A stretch of DNA of 64,000 nucleotides from UBA11524 sp051883695. Lineage in GTDB: Bacteria; Bacillota; Clostridia; Christensenellales; Aristaeellaceae. This document shows, one piece after another, positions 41,214 to 50,669 of the stretch (positions are counted from its first letter, which is position 1; each line of letters starts with the position of its first letter). The translations under genes were made by a program, and so were the position numbers. Under the pieces are notes generated by a model. It ran no database searches. It saw only the letters and a program-made list of their open reading frames with translations, and had not been told where the DNA came from. The stretch covers positions 23,996-87,995 of the forward strand of contig JBJEUF010000008.1 in the NCBI GenBank assembly GCA_051883695.1, read 5' to 3'.

Positions 41214-43268
41214 TCAGTTGGTCAGGGCATCCTCGCGCTCATGCACGCCGACCCAGAGCTTCTGCGCCTTGGCTTTGTAGGTGTCACGCGCCATATAGGT
41301 GCGTTCCACCTCCACCTTGTTGACATATTTGACCTTGTAGGTCTCCACGATGATGCCATCCCGTGCCTTTTCCTTTTGCACAGGCGGATCGTCGATGTAC
41401 ATGACATGTTCGCCGGTCTCATCGTTCACGTACTCAGGGTCAACCGGCGCGGGCAGAATCTCCACGGTTTCCGCAACCAGATCGTAGGTCACGCCCTCCT
41501 CAAAGGGCGCACCGTAGATATCCACCTTGCAGTTCCAACGCCCGTTTGCGCGCACCAGATAGCTCAGAATGTAGATGTCGCTGCCGGAATCGTTCTTGAA
41601 CACCAGGTCGATCTTCTTGCCGTCGTAATTGACCGTCGCGTCCAGACCGTAGTCGGTGTAATTGACCTTGTCAGAATGCGGTTCGCGCTTGACGATCTGC
41701 AGATTGGCGCGAACAGCTGCCAGATAGATCGTCGTGCTGGCCTGACATACGCCGCCGCCATAGCCCTCGCGTTCCTGACCGTAGGCATACTCAATTGCCT
41801 TGTAGAAACCGTTCTTGGCCGTTCGGGCGCCCACGATGGTATTGAAGGAAAAGCTCTCGCCCGGTTTCAGCGTCGTACCGTTGATGAGCGAAAAGGCACG
41901 CTCGATGTTCGCGTTACGCTCCGCCGTGGAGGTCGTTGAAATCTCCGTCAGCGCAGAGCCCCGCAGCGTCCGCTCCTTGCGAAGATCCGCTTCGGTCACA
42001 TTGGGCATGATCGTCCGCAGCTTCAATTCGATGCTGCCGTTCTCCATGTTCTCCACCATGGCGTAGATCTCCTCCTTCGCGGATTCCACGTCAAGGTATC
42101 GTCCCATCTGTTCCGGCTCGATCACAAAGGGATAGGAATGCGCCTCAGGATTGAACGCGCTCACATACGCATCCCGCGGCTCACTGTAAACGACTGCCGC
42201 CAGATCGTTGAGAATCTTGTCGATGGCTGAGGTATCGCCGCTGGGGAGCGCCGTATACCCTTCGTAGGGCTCCGTCAACAGGGCGTTCATTGCTGCCAGC
42301 CGCGCTTCCACATTGCTGCTCTCGTGCCCCTGCTGCCATGCCTCCTCCAGCGCCTCCTCCACATTGACCGTCATGCCCAGATCGCCGGCGGTGATCGTGC
42401 GGATCAGGCCGCCTTCATAGGTGAGGCGGACATTCCAGGACTGCAGGCGCTGCTGCGCACTCCCCATAACGGCGCTGACCGCCTCCTGCTGGGTCATACC
42501 GCCCAGATGGATGCCGTCCACATAGACGCCCTCGCAGAATCGGTCGTTGTAGGCTTCCACAGCCTGACGCCGGGCGTTGTTCTGATTGATCGAGGTGATT
42601 CCCAGCACCAGCGCAGCAACCGCGCCAATCACGGCAACGAGCAGCGCCGCCAGCTTGATGACGCCCGGCATCCGGCCCCTTCCTCCGCCGGAACCGCCAT
42701 GCGCTTTCCCGGTATCGGGCATTTGCGGCACACGGTTGTTCTGACCTGCCGCAGGAGCATAGGGATTCGCATTCTGCCAGCCGTTCTGCGGCTGCTGTGA
42801 CTGCGGCCACCCCTGCTGCGGTGACCCGTAGGGCTGCGACCAGCCTGCCTGCGTCTGAGCCGGATACGGCTGTGACCAGCCTGTCTGCGGCTGCATCGGA
42901 TAAGGCTGCGGCCAGCCGCCCTGCTGGGGCTGCGCCGCATAAGGCTGCGACCATCCCTGTTGCGGCTGGGCTGCGTAGGGCTGTGACCAGCCCGGCTGTG
43001 CTCCATGGGGCTGTGAAGGCTCCGCCTGCCCGGTATACACCGGGGCGTTCCCTTCGGAATACCAGCTCGGTGGACAGGGTACTTCCGGTTCGTTCATTCC
43101 ATACGGTGCGGGAGCAGCCACCTGCTCCGGTTTTTTCGGTACGTTTGCCCCACCGCCTCGCCCGGGCATCGGCTGGGGCGCGCTCATGGAGGGCTGCTCG
43201 GCTATTTCCGCAATATATCGTTCGCTCCGGCGATGGCGTGTGGATTGCTGGCGATCGTCATCGGGCAT
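41214..43268 (-). CDS. VanW/G5-domain cell-wall protein with Q/P/W/Y-rich cytoplasmic tail
   Basis: 684 residues. Residues 1-200 are low-complexity, with repeats of the form GWSQPYAAQPQQ; one membrane segment follows (GVIKLAALLVAVIGAVAALV, about 207-230). The outside part has a YoaR-type putative peptidoglycan-binding domain, the VanW domain (NANIERAFSLINGTTLKPGE, then GYGGGVCQASTTIYLAA), and a G5 domain at the C-terminus (ARDGIIVETYKVKYVN). ATG 43268 has GGAGGG six bases upstream. Likely a peptidoglycan-associated protein; enzymatic activity of VanW is not established. Last gene of an ftsH-PHP-vanW operon, 20 bp after its neighbour. Confidence 0.9.
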   Translation of the reverse strand: MPDDDRQQSTRHRRSERYIAEIAEQPSMSAPQPMPGRGGGANVPKKPEQVAAPAPYGMNEPEVPCPPSWYSEGNAPVYTGQAEPSQPHGAQPGWSQPYAAQPQQGWSQPYAAQPQQGGWPQPYPMQPQTGWSQPYPAQTQAGWSQPYGSPQQGWPQSQQPQNGWQNANPYAPAAGQNNRVPQMPDTGKAHGGSGGGRGRMPGVIKLAALLVAVIGAVAALVLGITSINQNNARRQAVEAYNDRFCEGVYVDGIHLGGMTQQEAVSAVMGSAQQRLQSWNVRLTYEGGLIRTITAGDLGMTVNVEEALEEAWQQGHESSNVEARLAAMNALLTEPYEGYTALPSGDTSAIDKILNDLAAVVYSEPRDAYVSAFNPEAHSYPFVIEPEQMGRYLDVESAKEEIYAMVENMENGSIELKLRTIMPNVTEADLRKERTLRGSALTEISTTSTAERNANIERAFSLINGTTLKPGESFSFNTIVGARTAKNGFYKAIEYAYGQEREGYGGGVCQASTTIYLAAVRANLQIVKREPHSDKVNYTDYGLDATVNYDGKKIDLVFKNDSGSDIYILSYLVRANGRWNCKVDIYGAPFEEGVTYDLVAETVEILPAPVDPEYVNDETGEHVMYIDDPPVQKEKARDGIIVETYKVKYVNKVEVERTYMARDTYKAKAQKLWVGVHEREDALTN

Positions 43269-43288
43269 CACAAGCCCTCCTTTCTCTT

Positions 43289-44137
43289 TCATGCAGTCGT
43301 TCCCGCTGCATCGTTCATGGCGCGCAGAAGCCGGTTCACGTCCTCCTCCGCGCTTCTCCAGACGGACGCGGTGCTGCCCGGACTGCCGTGCCTGCCGTCA
43401 TCCTCACTGTGGAAGTCGCTTCCGCCCGTGACCAGAAAGCCCATCCTTCTGGCCATCGCGTCCAGTTTGGCATAGCCCCGGTGCTTCTGCGAGGGATGGT
43501 ACACCTCCACGCCCATCAGGCCCTGCGCCCTCCACGCTTCCAGCAGCGCACAGAGCGTTACATCGTCCTTTTCCAGCTCCGCAGGATGCGCCAGCACGGG
43601 CACAAAGCCGCTGCGCCGCATCAGCGGCAGCGCTTCCGCCATGGAAAGCCGTTCACCGGCCACATAAGCCGGGCCGTCATGCCCGATCCAGCGGCTGAAG
43701 GCCTCCTTCAGGCTCCCGACATAGCCCTTTTCCACCATCGCCCGCGCGACGTGCGGACGGCCCACGGACCCCTGACAGGCCGCGCAGATCGCCTCATAAT
43801 CCAGCGGCATCCCGAGCTCCGTCAGCTTATCGACCATGCGTCTGGCGCGGGTGAGCCGTTTAGCCGCCAGCTCACGGACGACACGGTGCATTTCCGTATT
43901 TACGGTCACGCCATAGCCCAGCAGATGCAGCCCCTTCATGTCCCGCAGGGAAAGCTCCGTTCCCGGCAGGACGGGAATTGCCGTCTGCCTGCCGCTCAGC
44001 TGCGCCACACCGTCCAGCGAGTCGTGATCCGTGATCGCCATGAGCGTCACGCCGCACGCCGCCGCATGGGACACCAGCTCCTCCGGCGAAAGCGTCCCAT
44101 CGGAGCTGGTTGTGTGCATGTGCAGATCAGGCTTCAT
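43289..44137 (-). CDS. PHP-domain phosphoesterase (TrpH/YciV-like)
   Basis: 282 residues with the PHP metal motifs DLHMHTTSSDGTLSPEEL, MAITDHDSLDG, PGTELS, LAHPAELE and GSDFHSEDDG. Relatives hydrolyse 3',5'-bisphosphonucleosides or trim short RNA 5' ends. ATG 44137 sits 11 bases inside the ftsH coding end, so translation is coupled; its ribosome site (GGATGAGAAG) is weak. The longer open frame upstream is ftsH sequence in another frame. Confidence 0.88.
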   Translation of the reverse strand: MKPDLHMHTTSSDGTLSPEELVSHAAACGVTLMAITDHDSLDGVAQLSGRQTAIPVLPGTELSLRDMKGLHLLGYGVTVNTEMHRVVRELAAKRLTRARRMVDKLTELGMPLDYEAICAACQGSVGRPHVARAMVEKGYVGSLKEAFSRWIGHDGPAYVAGERLSMAEALPLMRRSGFVPVLAHPAELEKDDVTLCALLEAWRAQGLMGVEVYHPSQKHRGYAKLDAMARRMGFLVTGGSDFHSEDDGRHGSPGSTASVWRSAEEDVNRLLRAMNDAAGTTA

Positions 44138-46130
44138 CTTGCTTCTCATCCGGCAGCTTGCCGCCGGCAGGCGCATCGCTGTCCCTTGCGGCTTCGTCGG
44201 CAATGATTTCCTTCAGGTCGCGCGGCTTGCCCTCGCCGGTGATTTCGGGCATCACGCCCGTGTCCATCAGGGCGACAAATTCCTTGCGGCTCAGCGTCTC
44301 GTACCGGAGGAGCGCCTCGGTCAGCAGCTCGAGCTTCCCGCGGTTTTCCTTCAGCACGTTCACAGCCTTTTCGTAGCACTCCTCCGCGATGCGCTTGACC
44401 TCCTCGTCAATGATCGCGGCGGTCTTGCCGGAGTAGCTGCTGCTGCGGCCATAGCTGTTGCCCACAAAGACCTCCTGCTGCTCGTCCAGGCAGACCGGGC
44501 CGATCCTGTCACTCATGCCGAACTGCGTCACCATCCGGCGGCACAGCTCCGTTGCGCGCTGCAAATCGTTCATCGCACCGGTCTCAAACTCGCCGATGCC
44601 GACCTCCTCCGCCGCGCGGCCGCCCAGCATCATCGCGATGCGGGCCATCAGCTGGGACTGGGTCAGATTGTCGTACTCCTGCTCGGGCAATGTCAGGGTG
44701 TGACCGGCCGCCTGTCCGCGAGGCACGATGGTGACCAGATGCACCTCCTCGCAATCGGGCAGCAGATGCGCCACCATGGCGTGGCCCACTTCGTGAATCG
44801 CCGTGTTGCGGCGGTCGCGCTCGGTGACCTTGTGGCTGCGCTTCTCCGGGCCCATCTGCACGCGGGCAATCGCATCCACCATCAGCTGCTGGTCGATTTC
44901 CTTCTTGCGCGCACGGGCCGCGAGGATCGCCGCCTCGTTCATCATGTTTTCCAGCTCGGCGCCGGTGGCAAAGGGCGTACGCTTGGCGATGTTGACCAGA
45001 TCGACGTCCGCCGCCAGGGGCTTGCCCTTGGTATGCACCTTGAGGATCGCGACGCGGCCCTCCAGGTCGGGATAATTGACGGTGATCGTGCGGTCGAAGC
45101 GGCCGGGGCGCAGCAGCGCCGGATCCAGAATATCCCGGCGGTTGGTGGCGGCCATGACGATCACGCCCTCGTTGACGGCAAAGCCATCCATCTCCACCAG
45201 CAGCTGGTTCAGGGTCTGCTCACGCTCGTCATGACCGCCGCCCAGCCCTGCGCCGCGATGGCGGCCCACCGCGTCGATCTCATCAATAAAGACGATGGAG
45301 GGCGCAGCGCGCTTGGCCTGGTCAAAGAGGTCGCGCACGCGGCTCGCGCCGACGCCCACGAACATCTCCACAAAGTCCGAGCCGGAAATGGAGAAGAAGG
45401 GCACGCCCGCCTCACCGGCCACGGCCTTTGCCAGCAGCGTCTTGCCCGTGCCGGGAGGGCCCACCAGCAGCACGCCCTTGGGGATGCGCGCGCCCATGTC
45501 GATGTACGTCCGGGGATTGCGCAGGAAATCGACCATCTCCTGCAGCTCTTCCTTCTCCTCGTCCGCGCCGGCCACATCCGCAAAGGTGATCTTGTTCTTG
45601 TCCGGATCCGCCACGCGGGCCTTGGACTTGCCGAAGTTCATCACCTTGCCGTTGCCGCCGCCCTGGGCGCGCAGCATAAAGAACCAGAACGCCCCCAGCA
45701 GCACCAGCATGATGATAAAGGGAATCAGATCGTACCACCACGGAATCGTCAGCGGCGCGAGGGAATCCACCGAATACGGCAGATCGCTCTTGCTGATGCG
45801 ATCCACGGAGACGCCTTCGTACTTCTCCTTCCTCGCCTCATGCTTGATGGCTTCCTCCAGAAACTCCTCATAGCTGTAGACGGTGGCGGTGAAGTCATAA
45901 TCCTCCGCCGGGAACTTCGACTCAGAGACCTTGGAATCGGTGTACATGCCCCACAGGCTTGTGCCGCGGATGGCGATGCGCTTGACCTGGCCCGCGTCAA
46001 TTTTGCCCCACAGCTCCTCGCTCGTCAGCGCGGGCTTGGGCTGCGACAGGCTGCCGTTGAGCACGATGGCGATGATCAGGAAGGTGGCAAGCACCAACAC
46101 ATAGCCCATCCAACCTCTGTTTTTCTTCAA
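44127..46130 (-). CDS. ftsH: ATP-dependent zinc metalloprotease FtsH
   Basis: Membrane-anchored AAA protease hexamer that removes misfolded membrane proteins and regulators. 667 residues: two membrane segments (near 9-27 and 130-150) around the external domain, AAA domain with Walker A GPPGTGKT and Walker B IVFIDEIDAVG, and zinc motif HEVGH (His446, His450). The start is TTG 46130, nine bases after AGGAGG; no nearer ATG fits. It follows hpt, the usual tilS-hpt-ftsH order, but has its own promoter in a 222-bp gap. Confidence 0.97.
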   Translation of the reverse strand: MKKNRGWMGYVLVLATFLIIAIVLNGSLSQPKPALTSEELWGKIDAGQVKRIAIRGTSLWGMYTDSKVSESKFPAEDYDFTATVYSYEEFLEEAIKHEARKEKYEGVSVDRISKSDLPYSVDSLAPLTIPWWYDLIPFIIMLVLLGAFWFFMLRAQGGGNGKVMNFGKSKARVADPDKNKITFADVAGADEEKEELQEMVDFLRNPRTYIDMGARIPKGVLLVGPPGTGKTLLAKAVAGEAGVPFFSISGSDFVEMFVGVGASRVRDLFDQAKRAAPSIVFIDEIDAVGRHRGAGLGGGHDEREQTLNQLLVEMDGFAVNEGVIVMAATNRRDILDPALLRPGRFDRTITVNYPDLEGRVAILKVHTKGKPLAADVDLVNIAKRTPFATGAELENMMNEAAILAARARKKEIDQQLMVDAIARVQMGPEKRSHKVTERDRRNTAIHEVGHAMVAHLLPDCEEVHLVTIVPRGQAAGHTLTLPEQEYDNLTQSQLMARIAMMLGGRAAEEVGIGEFETGAMNDLQRATELCRRMVTQFGMSDRIGPVCLDEQQEVFVGNSYGRSSSYSGKTAAIIDEEVKRIAEECYEKAVNVLKENRGKLELLTEALLRYETLSRKEFVALMDTGVMPEITGEGKPRDLKEIIADEAARDSDAPAGGKLPDEKQDEA

Positions 46131-46247
46131 GTGACTGGTCCTCCTTCATGATTTGAAAAGCCTTGCGCCCACGGCCCGATCCTCGGGCGATAACGGGACG
46201 CGCAGCTGTAAACCCGGGTGCTGCCTATGCCGTCACAGGCTTCCTGC

Positions 46248-46276
46248 ATGATACACGCATCCGCCCGCAAATGCAA
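46248..46276 (-). promoter_or_regulatory. Promoter of ftsH
   Basis: Minus-strand TTGCAT (46271-46276), 17-base spacer, TATCAT (46248-46253), between hpt and ftsH. Confidence 0.65.
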
Positions 46277-46352
46277 ATCCTCTGCCGCAGCAGGCTGCGT
46301 CCCTTTGCTTCAACGGAACCGGTGCAGAGGTTTTCAGCCCGGCGGCATGAAA

Positions 46353-46916
46353 TCACTTCTCACTGTAAACGCGGGGATCGAGCACGCCGATATCCGGCAG
46401 ATTGCGGTACTTTTCCGCATAATCCAGCCCGTAGCCGACCACGAACTCGTCCGGGATGGTGAAGCAGAAGTAATCCGCCTTCAGATCCACGCGGCGGCGC
46501 TCCGGCTTATCCAGCAGCGTCGCGATTTTGATGGATGCCGCGCCGCGGGTGGACAGATACTTGCTCAGGTAGCTCAGCGTCATGCCGGAATCCACGATGT
46601 CCTCCACAATCAGCACATGCATCCCGGTGATATCCGCCGTCAGGTCCTTGACGAGGCTGACCACGCCGCTGGTTCTGGTCGCCGCGCCGTAGCTGGACAC
46701 CGCCATGAATTCCGTTTTCAGCGGCAGATCAATGGCGCGGATCAGATCGGCAAAGAACACCACCGAGCCCTTCAAAATGCCCACCAGCAGCAGCTCCTTG
46801 CCCCGATAGTCCTCCGTGATCCGCTTGCCCAGCGCCGCGACGGCTTCCGCGATCTCCTCACGGCTCACCAGAATTTTCGTCAGATCCCTGTACAGAACCG
46901 CATTGGTATCCATCAT
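46353..46916 (-). CDS. hpt: Hypoxanthine phosphoribosyltransferase
   Basis: Purine salvage: transfers phosphoribosyl from PRPP to hypoxanthine or guanine. 187 residues with the PRPP motif VLIVEDIVDSGMTL, LLVGILKGSVVFFADL, and the late DFVVGYGLDY-type stretch (EFVVGYGLDYAEKYRNLP). ATG 46916 has GGAGG eight bases upstream; a second ATG follows immediately. Lies 19 bp after tilS. Confidence 0.96.
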   Translation of the reverse strand: MMDTNAVLYRDLTKILVSREEIAEAVAALGKRITEDYRGKELLLVGILKGSVVFFADLIRAIDLPLKTEFMAVSSYGAATRTSGVVSLVKDLTADITGMHVLIVEDIVDSGMTLSYLSKYLSTRGAASIKIATLLDKPERRRVDLKADYFCFTIPDEFVVGYGLDYAEKYRNLPDIGVLDPRVYSEK

Positions 46917-46935
46917 TCCGGTTTCCTCCTCGTCG

Positions 46936-48249
46936 TTATGAACCCTCGTCCCACGCAAAGGCCGTATTCCAGGACAGCAGCACGCTGTCCTCCGTCCCAT
47001 CGGCCCGGGGGACATTTCCCGCGCCCACGCCGCCTGCCAGCAGCACCTCGCTGCCCCGGCATACCAACGGCACCTGATCGCGGAACGGCGCGTCCACATG
47101 CCGGTTGACCAGATAATCCTGCAGCGACTGTCTGCCGCTGCTCCCGAAGGGGCGAATCCAGTCTCCTGCGCGGCGGGTGCGCACCGTCAGCGTTTCCAGG
47201 CCGCCGCGCGGGAATGCCTGCGTCCGCCTGCCATCCCCCGTCCGTTCGTCGCCGGGGCGAATGCTGATCAGATTGCTCTGCGTCAGCTTGTGCTCCGTCA
47301 GGGGTTCCGTCTGGCAGGGGCTGAGCAGATGCAGGTGCGTCCAGCCCGTCTGCCCGTGCCAGCCGCCCGGCAGGTTGCACCGGGCGCCTGCACGCGCGTC
47401 GATCAGCGTGCAGAGCGCTTCCGTCTGCGCTGCGGACAGGCAGCGTTCCTTCATTTGATTTTGATTCCCCGCCGTCTGCTGCCACCACGCCCGGACAATC
47501 CTGCGGCGCAGGGCTTCCGGCTGCTCCCGGAGCTGCGGCAGCGGCAGGTACGTTTTCCCCCTGTATGGCCGGAGGAACGCATGCGTCATGCCCTCCAGCA
47601 GCGCCTCCTCGTCCTGCAGCAGCCGGGCTGTCTGTGCCAGCCTGGCCGATGCGCCGGGAATCAGCGCCTCCAGCCGGGGGATGATCTCGCCGCGCAGGGC
47701 ATTGCGCAGATAGCGGCTGTCCGCATTGGAGGCGTCCTCCCGCCAGTCCTGCCCGCGCTGCCGGAGATACCCCCGCAGCTCCTCGCGGGAATAGCCGATC
47801 ACCGGGCGCAGGATCCGCAGGCCCTCCGCGTCGGTTTCCTGCGCCATGGCGGTCAGACCTGTCAGGCCCGAGCCGCGCAGCAGGTGCAGCAGCAGCGTTT
47901 CCGCCTGGTCGTCCCGGTGATGCGCCAGCGCGATGACACGCATCCCCGTTTTCTCCGCGGCCTCCCGGAAGAAGCCGTAGCGCACCCTGCGCGCCCAGTC
48001 CTCCCCCGGATGCTCCGGCGGGTCAGCCCGGTACACCAGCAGCGGGACGCGCCAGAGCGCACACAGCGCCCGGACGAACGCCTCGTCCCCATCGGAGTCC
48101 GCGCCGCGCAGGCCGTGGTTGACATGCACCGCCGTGACCTGCACACCGCGCTCCAGCAGCATCCCCAGCATCGCCACCGAATCCGCGCCGCCCGATACGC
48201 CTGCCAGCAATCGCTCCGGCAGGGGCGGCAGTCGATCCTGCCGCATCAT
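46936..48249 (-). CDS. tilS: tRNA(Ile)-lysidine synthetase
   Basis: Converts C34 of the minor tRNA-Ile to lysidine so it reads AUA. 437 residues: PP-loop SGGADS at 19-24, HVNHGLRG, HHRDDQAET and the YLRNALRGEIIPRLE region, then the C-terminal TilS domain (IRPFGSSGRQSLQDYLVNRH). Start overlaps the preceding gene by four bases (ATGA). Confidence 0.97.
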   Translation of the reverse strand: MMRQDRLPPLPERLLAGVSGGADSVAMLGMLLERGVQVTAVHVNHGLRGADSDGDEAFVRALCALWRVPLLVYRADPPEHPGEDWARRVRYGFFREAAEKTGMRVIALAHHRDDQAETLLLHLLRGSGLTGLTAMAQETDAEGLRILRPVIGYSREELRGYLRQRGQDWREDASNADSRYLRNALRGEIIPRLEALIPGASARLAQTARLLQDEEALLEGMTHAFLRPYRGKTYLPLPQLREQPEALRRRIVRAWWQQTAGNQNQMKERCLSAAQTEALCTLIDARAGARCNLPGGWHGQTGWTHLHLLSPCQTEPLTEHKLTQSNLISIRPGDERTGDGRRTQAFPRGGLETLTVRTRRAGDWIRPFGSSGRQSLQDYLVNRHVDAPFRDQVPLVCRGSEVLLAGGVGAGNVPRADGTEDSVLLSWNTAFAWDEGS

Positions 48250-49670
48250 TCACGCGCCGGTGCGCTGCAATAGGGGCACGGGTCAAGGGCGCTGTAGGGG
48301 GACTGGTTCACCTGCGAATACAGGAACGACACCATCGGCTTGTAGGTCGCATTCACCCTGTCACAGTCACCGTCAATGTGATAATACGAACCGCCCCTGG
48401 GATTGTAGTACAGGGTCAGATTGGGCGCACCGGTATTGCGCACCGGCTGGGTCGCCGTGGGATTGGTCTTGGGCGTGGTAGCGGATTCCGTCTCGTTGCT
48501 CTCCAGCGAGCGCGGGTCGATGTACCACACGCCGTCCTCCTTCAGCAGGATGACGTTGAAGGCATACCGCTGCGGCGTACGGTTGTTGTGCTTGTCGATG
48601 GTCACCTTGACCTTCGCCGTGCGCATGGTATCCGCCTCGGAGCCGCTCAGGGTGATCTCGCAGTCATCCTCCGGGGTCCGGGTCAGGCGGATGGCAAAGA
48701 GCGCTTCCAGCGGATTGCTCTGCGCGCTCCGCCATGACGGCGCGCACAGCTCCAGCATCGCTTCGTCATTGTTGACATGCCAGTAATAGAAGAAGGATTG
48801 CAGCACCTCCAGGGCGGCGCCCGTTTCCGCATAGGGATCCGGCGTCAGCGTTGGGGTCAGGGTCGGCGTCGCCGTCTCCTCCAGCACCATTCCTGTGCCG
48901 CTGCCGCCTGAAACGCTTCCGCCGGACACCGTGCCCTGGGACTGCTGCGTCACCGGATCAGCCGGCGCGCCGATCAGCGCGGTGACCAGCGCCACCGCTG
49001 CCAGCACGCCGCCCACCACCGTGGCGATCAGACGCAGACGATCCCCCACGATGTCCCTCAGCCACATGAGGGCGATGGAAACCGCCGCTCCGGCAATATA
49101 CAGCCAGCACAGCACCGGGGCCTTGAGCAGCACGCCCAGGATGAACAGCACCGGCAATACGCCAAAGAGCGCGACCTTCATCAGCACCTCGCCCACCGCA
49201 GGCCCGGACGGGCCCGCTTCCTGGGACGAGCTGACATAGCCGCTGTATCCCTGCGCGGGGTAGTACATCCCCGGAACCGGCTGCTGCGGCTGCTGATAAT
49301 ACCCCTGCTGCAGCGGCTGCCCGTTCTGCTGCGCCTGCTGATACATGGGATTGTCTGCCTGGCCATACGCCTGCTGACCATAGGGCTGCCAGGACTGCTG
49401 CGCATAGCTTTCAGGCGCCTGATGCGTCTGGGGCTGATACATCTGCGGCTGCTCATACGGCCCCTGCGGATAGGGATTCTGCGCTCCATCCTGCGGATAG
49501 GGCTGCTGCCCGTAGGGAGCCTGTCCATAGGGCGCCTGCCCGTAGGGCTGCTGATAGCTCCCCTGCGCAGGCATCTGACCGGGCGTGTACTGTCCCTGTA
49601 CCCCCTGACCCGCAGACGGCTGCTGTCCCCATTGTGATGGATCTCCATAGGGAGGACGACCTTGGTTCAT
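48246..49670 (-). CDS. Membrane protein with Q/Y/P/G-rich N-terminus, NTF2-like domain and C-terminal His/Cys site
   Basis: 474 residues, family not recognised as a whole. Residues 1-150 are low-complexity with repeats such as PYGQAPYGQQPYPQ. Three membrane segments follow (VALFGVLPVLFILGVLL, APVLCWLYIAGAAVSIALMW, LIATVVGGVLAAVALVTALI). After a TPTLTPTLTP linker comes an NTF2/SnoaL-like domain (AALEVLQSFFYYWHVNNDE to DGVWYIDPRSLES). The C-terminus has SYYHIDGDCDRV and DPCPYCSAP, a likely His/Cys metal site. ATG 49670 has AGGA six bases upstream. First gene before tilS-hpt, coupled to tilS by overlap. Confidence 0.8.
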   Translation of the reverse strand: MNQGRPPYGDPSQWGQQPSAGQGVQGQYTPGQMPAQGSYQQPYGQAPYGQAPYGQQPYPQDGAQNPYPQGPYEQPQMYQPQTHQAPESYAQQSWQPYGQQAYGQADNPMYQQAQQNGQPLQQGYYQQPQQPVPGMYYPAQGYSGYVSSSQEAGPSGPAVGEVLMKVALFGVLPVLFILGVLLKAPVLCWLYIAGAAVSIALMWLRDIVGDRLRLIATVVGGVLAAVALVTALIGAPADPVTQQSQGTVSGGSVSGGSGTGMVLEETATPTLTPTLTPDPYAETGAALEVLQSFFYYWHVNNDEAMLELCAPSWRSAQSNPLEALFAIRLTRTPEDDCEITLSGSEADTMRTAKVKVTIDKHNNRTPQRYAFNVILLKEDGVWYIDPRSLESNETESATTPKTNPTATQPVRNTGAPNLTLYYNPRGGSYYHIDGDCDRVNATYKPMVSFLYSQVNQSPYSALDPCPYCSAPARE

Positions 49671-49781
49671 CCGTATTCCTGTCCTTTCTGCCGCCGGTGC
49701 GGCATCCTGCAAGATCGGGCGGAAAACTGCCGGCCCGAATTTCTCCACGACAAAGAAAGCGTGTTCTGAGCCACAGAATAC

Positions 49782-49809
49782 AGTATATCACAAAATGTCC
49801 CAAAGTAAA
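49782..49809 (-). promoter_or_regulatory. Promoter of the low-complexity protein-tilS-hpt operon
   Basis: Minus-strand TTTACT (49804-49809), 16-base spacer, TATACT (49782-49787). A moderate match. Confidence 0.55.
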
Positions 49810-49937
49810 CAGTCTGATGTAAAAAATCGCGTATTTCCATGGATTGTCACAGTATGTTTACAACTCCCGGCGCGTCATATCCGCCCGCGGCCATGCATAT
49901 TCCTTGACCGACCCCACAACGGAAAGGAGCTGCCCTC

Positions 49938-50606
49938 ATGAGTCATCAGCAATGCCACAAGCCGCCGCAGGAGAAGGTGTGCGGGTATGAATATACCGTC
50001 CGGCGCGGCGACAGCTTCTACCTGATCGCCAACCGGCTGGGCGTCCCGCTGCGCGATCTGCTGGAAGCCAACAGCAACATCAACCCCGCCCGCCTGATGG
50101 TCGGCGATGTGCTGTGCATCCCGGTGGAGGAGGATGACCGCCCGCCGGCCGTACAGCCGCCCGCTGCCCAGCCGCCCGCGGAAGCCCCCGAGGAGCTCCC
50201 CGAAGAAGCGCTCCCGGATACGGACGATCTCGACACGCCTGCCATGCCGGAGGAAACCCTCCCGGACGAGGGCATCTACGTCTGCCCGCAGGCCAACCGC
50301 CATGTGGTGACCCAGGGCGAAACCGCCGCGGATATCCAGCTGCGCACCAACATCAACCTGAAAACGCTGCAGGACGCGAACCCTTCCGTGGATCTGACCC
50401 GGCTGCAGGCCGGACAGACGCTGTGCGTCCCGGATGAAAACGTCCCCTGCGGCGTCCCGCCCACCTATACCCTCATGACCGACGATACCCTCGAAAGCGT
50501 CGCGCTCCGGCTCAACGCGTCCCTCAGCGCGCTGCTGCGCGCCAATCCCTGTCTCGCGCCCGGTGATTTCCGGGCAGGCGCGTGCATCATCGTCCCGGAG
50601 GACTGA
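49938..50606 (+). CDS. Triple LysM-domain protein
   Basis: 222 residues without signal peptide. Three LysM modules: YEYTVRRGDSFYLIANRLGV to VLCIPVEED; RHVVTQGETAADIQLRTNIN to TLCVPDEN; TYTLMTDDTLESVALRLNAS to CIIVPED. A P/A/E-rich linker joins the first two. LysM binds peptidoglycan glycans; cytoplasmic LysM proteins in spore formers often belong to spore coats, which is a possible role here. GGAAAGGAG upstream. Monocistronic. Confidence 0.9.
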   Translation: MSHQQCHKPPQEKVCGYEYTVRRGDSFYLIANRLGVPLRDLLEANSNINPARLMVGDVLCIPVEEDDRPPAVQPPAAQPPAEAPEELPEEALPDTDDLDTPAMPEETLPDEGIYVCPQANRHVVTQGETAADIQLRTNINLKTLQDANPSVDLTRLQAGQTLCVPDENVPCGVPPTYTLMTDDTLESVALRLNASLSALLRANPCLAPGDFRAGACIIVPED

Positions 50607-50626
50607 AGGTTCTCCTGACAGACTGA

Positions 50627-50656
50627 GGCCGCCGGTGCATTTCCGGCGGCCCGTTT
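50627..50656 (+). terminator. Terminator of the LysM gene
   Basis: Perfect 9-bp stem GGCCGCCGG / CCGGCGGCC with a 7-base loop, followed by CGTTTGC. It sits between convergent genes and may serve both. Confidence 0.75.
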
Positions 50657-50669
50657 GCTATTCTCTTTC

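Noticed and set aside
40631..41323. 230-codon plus-strand frame in the gene-free region
   Set aside because: No ribosome site or domain; it covers the TGACACAC array, the repeat fragment and the terminator of the VanW gene, all of which speak for non-coding DNA.
42780..43020. Tandem DNA repeats as a CRISPR-like or regulatory array
   Set aside because: They are coding repeats (GWSQPY-type) in the low-complexity tail of the VanW/G5 protein.
44031..46151. 706-codon open frame antisense to ftsH
   Set aside because: A shadow of ftsH; contains no recognisable domain.
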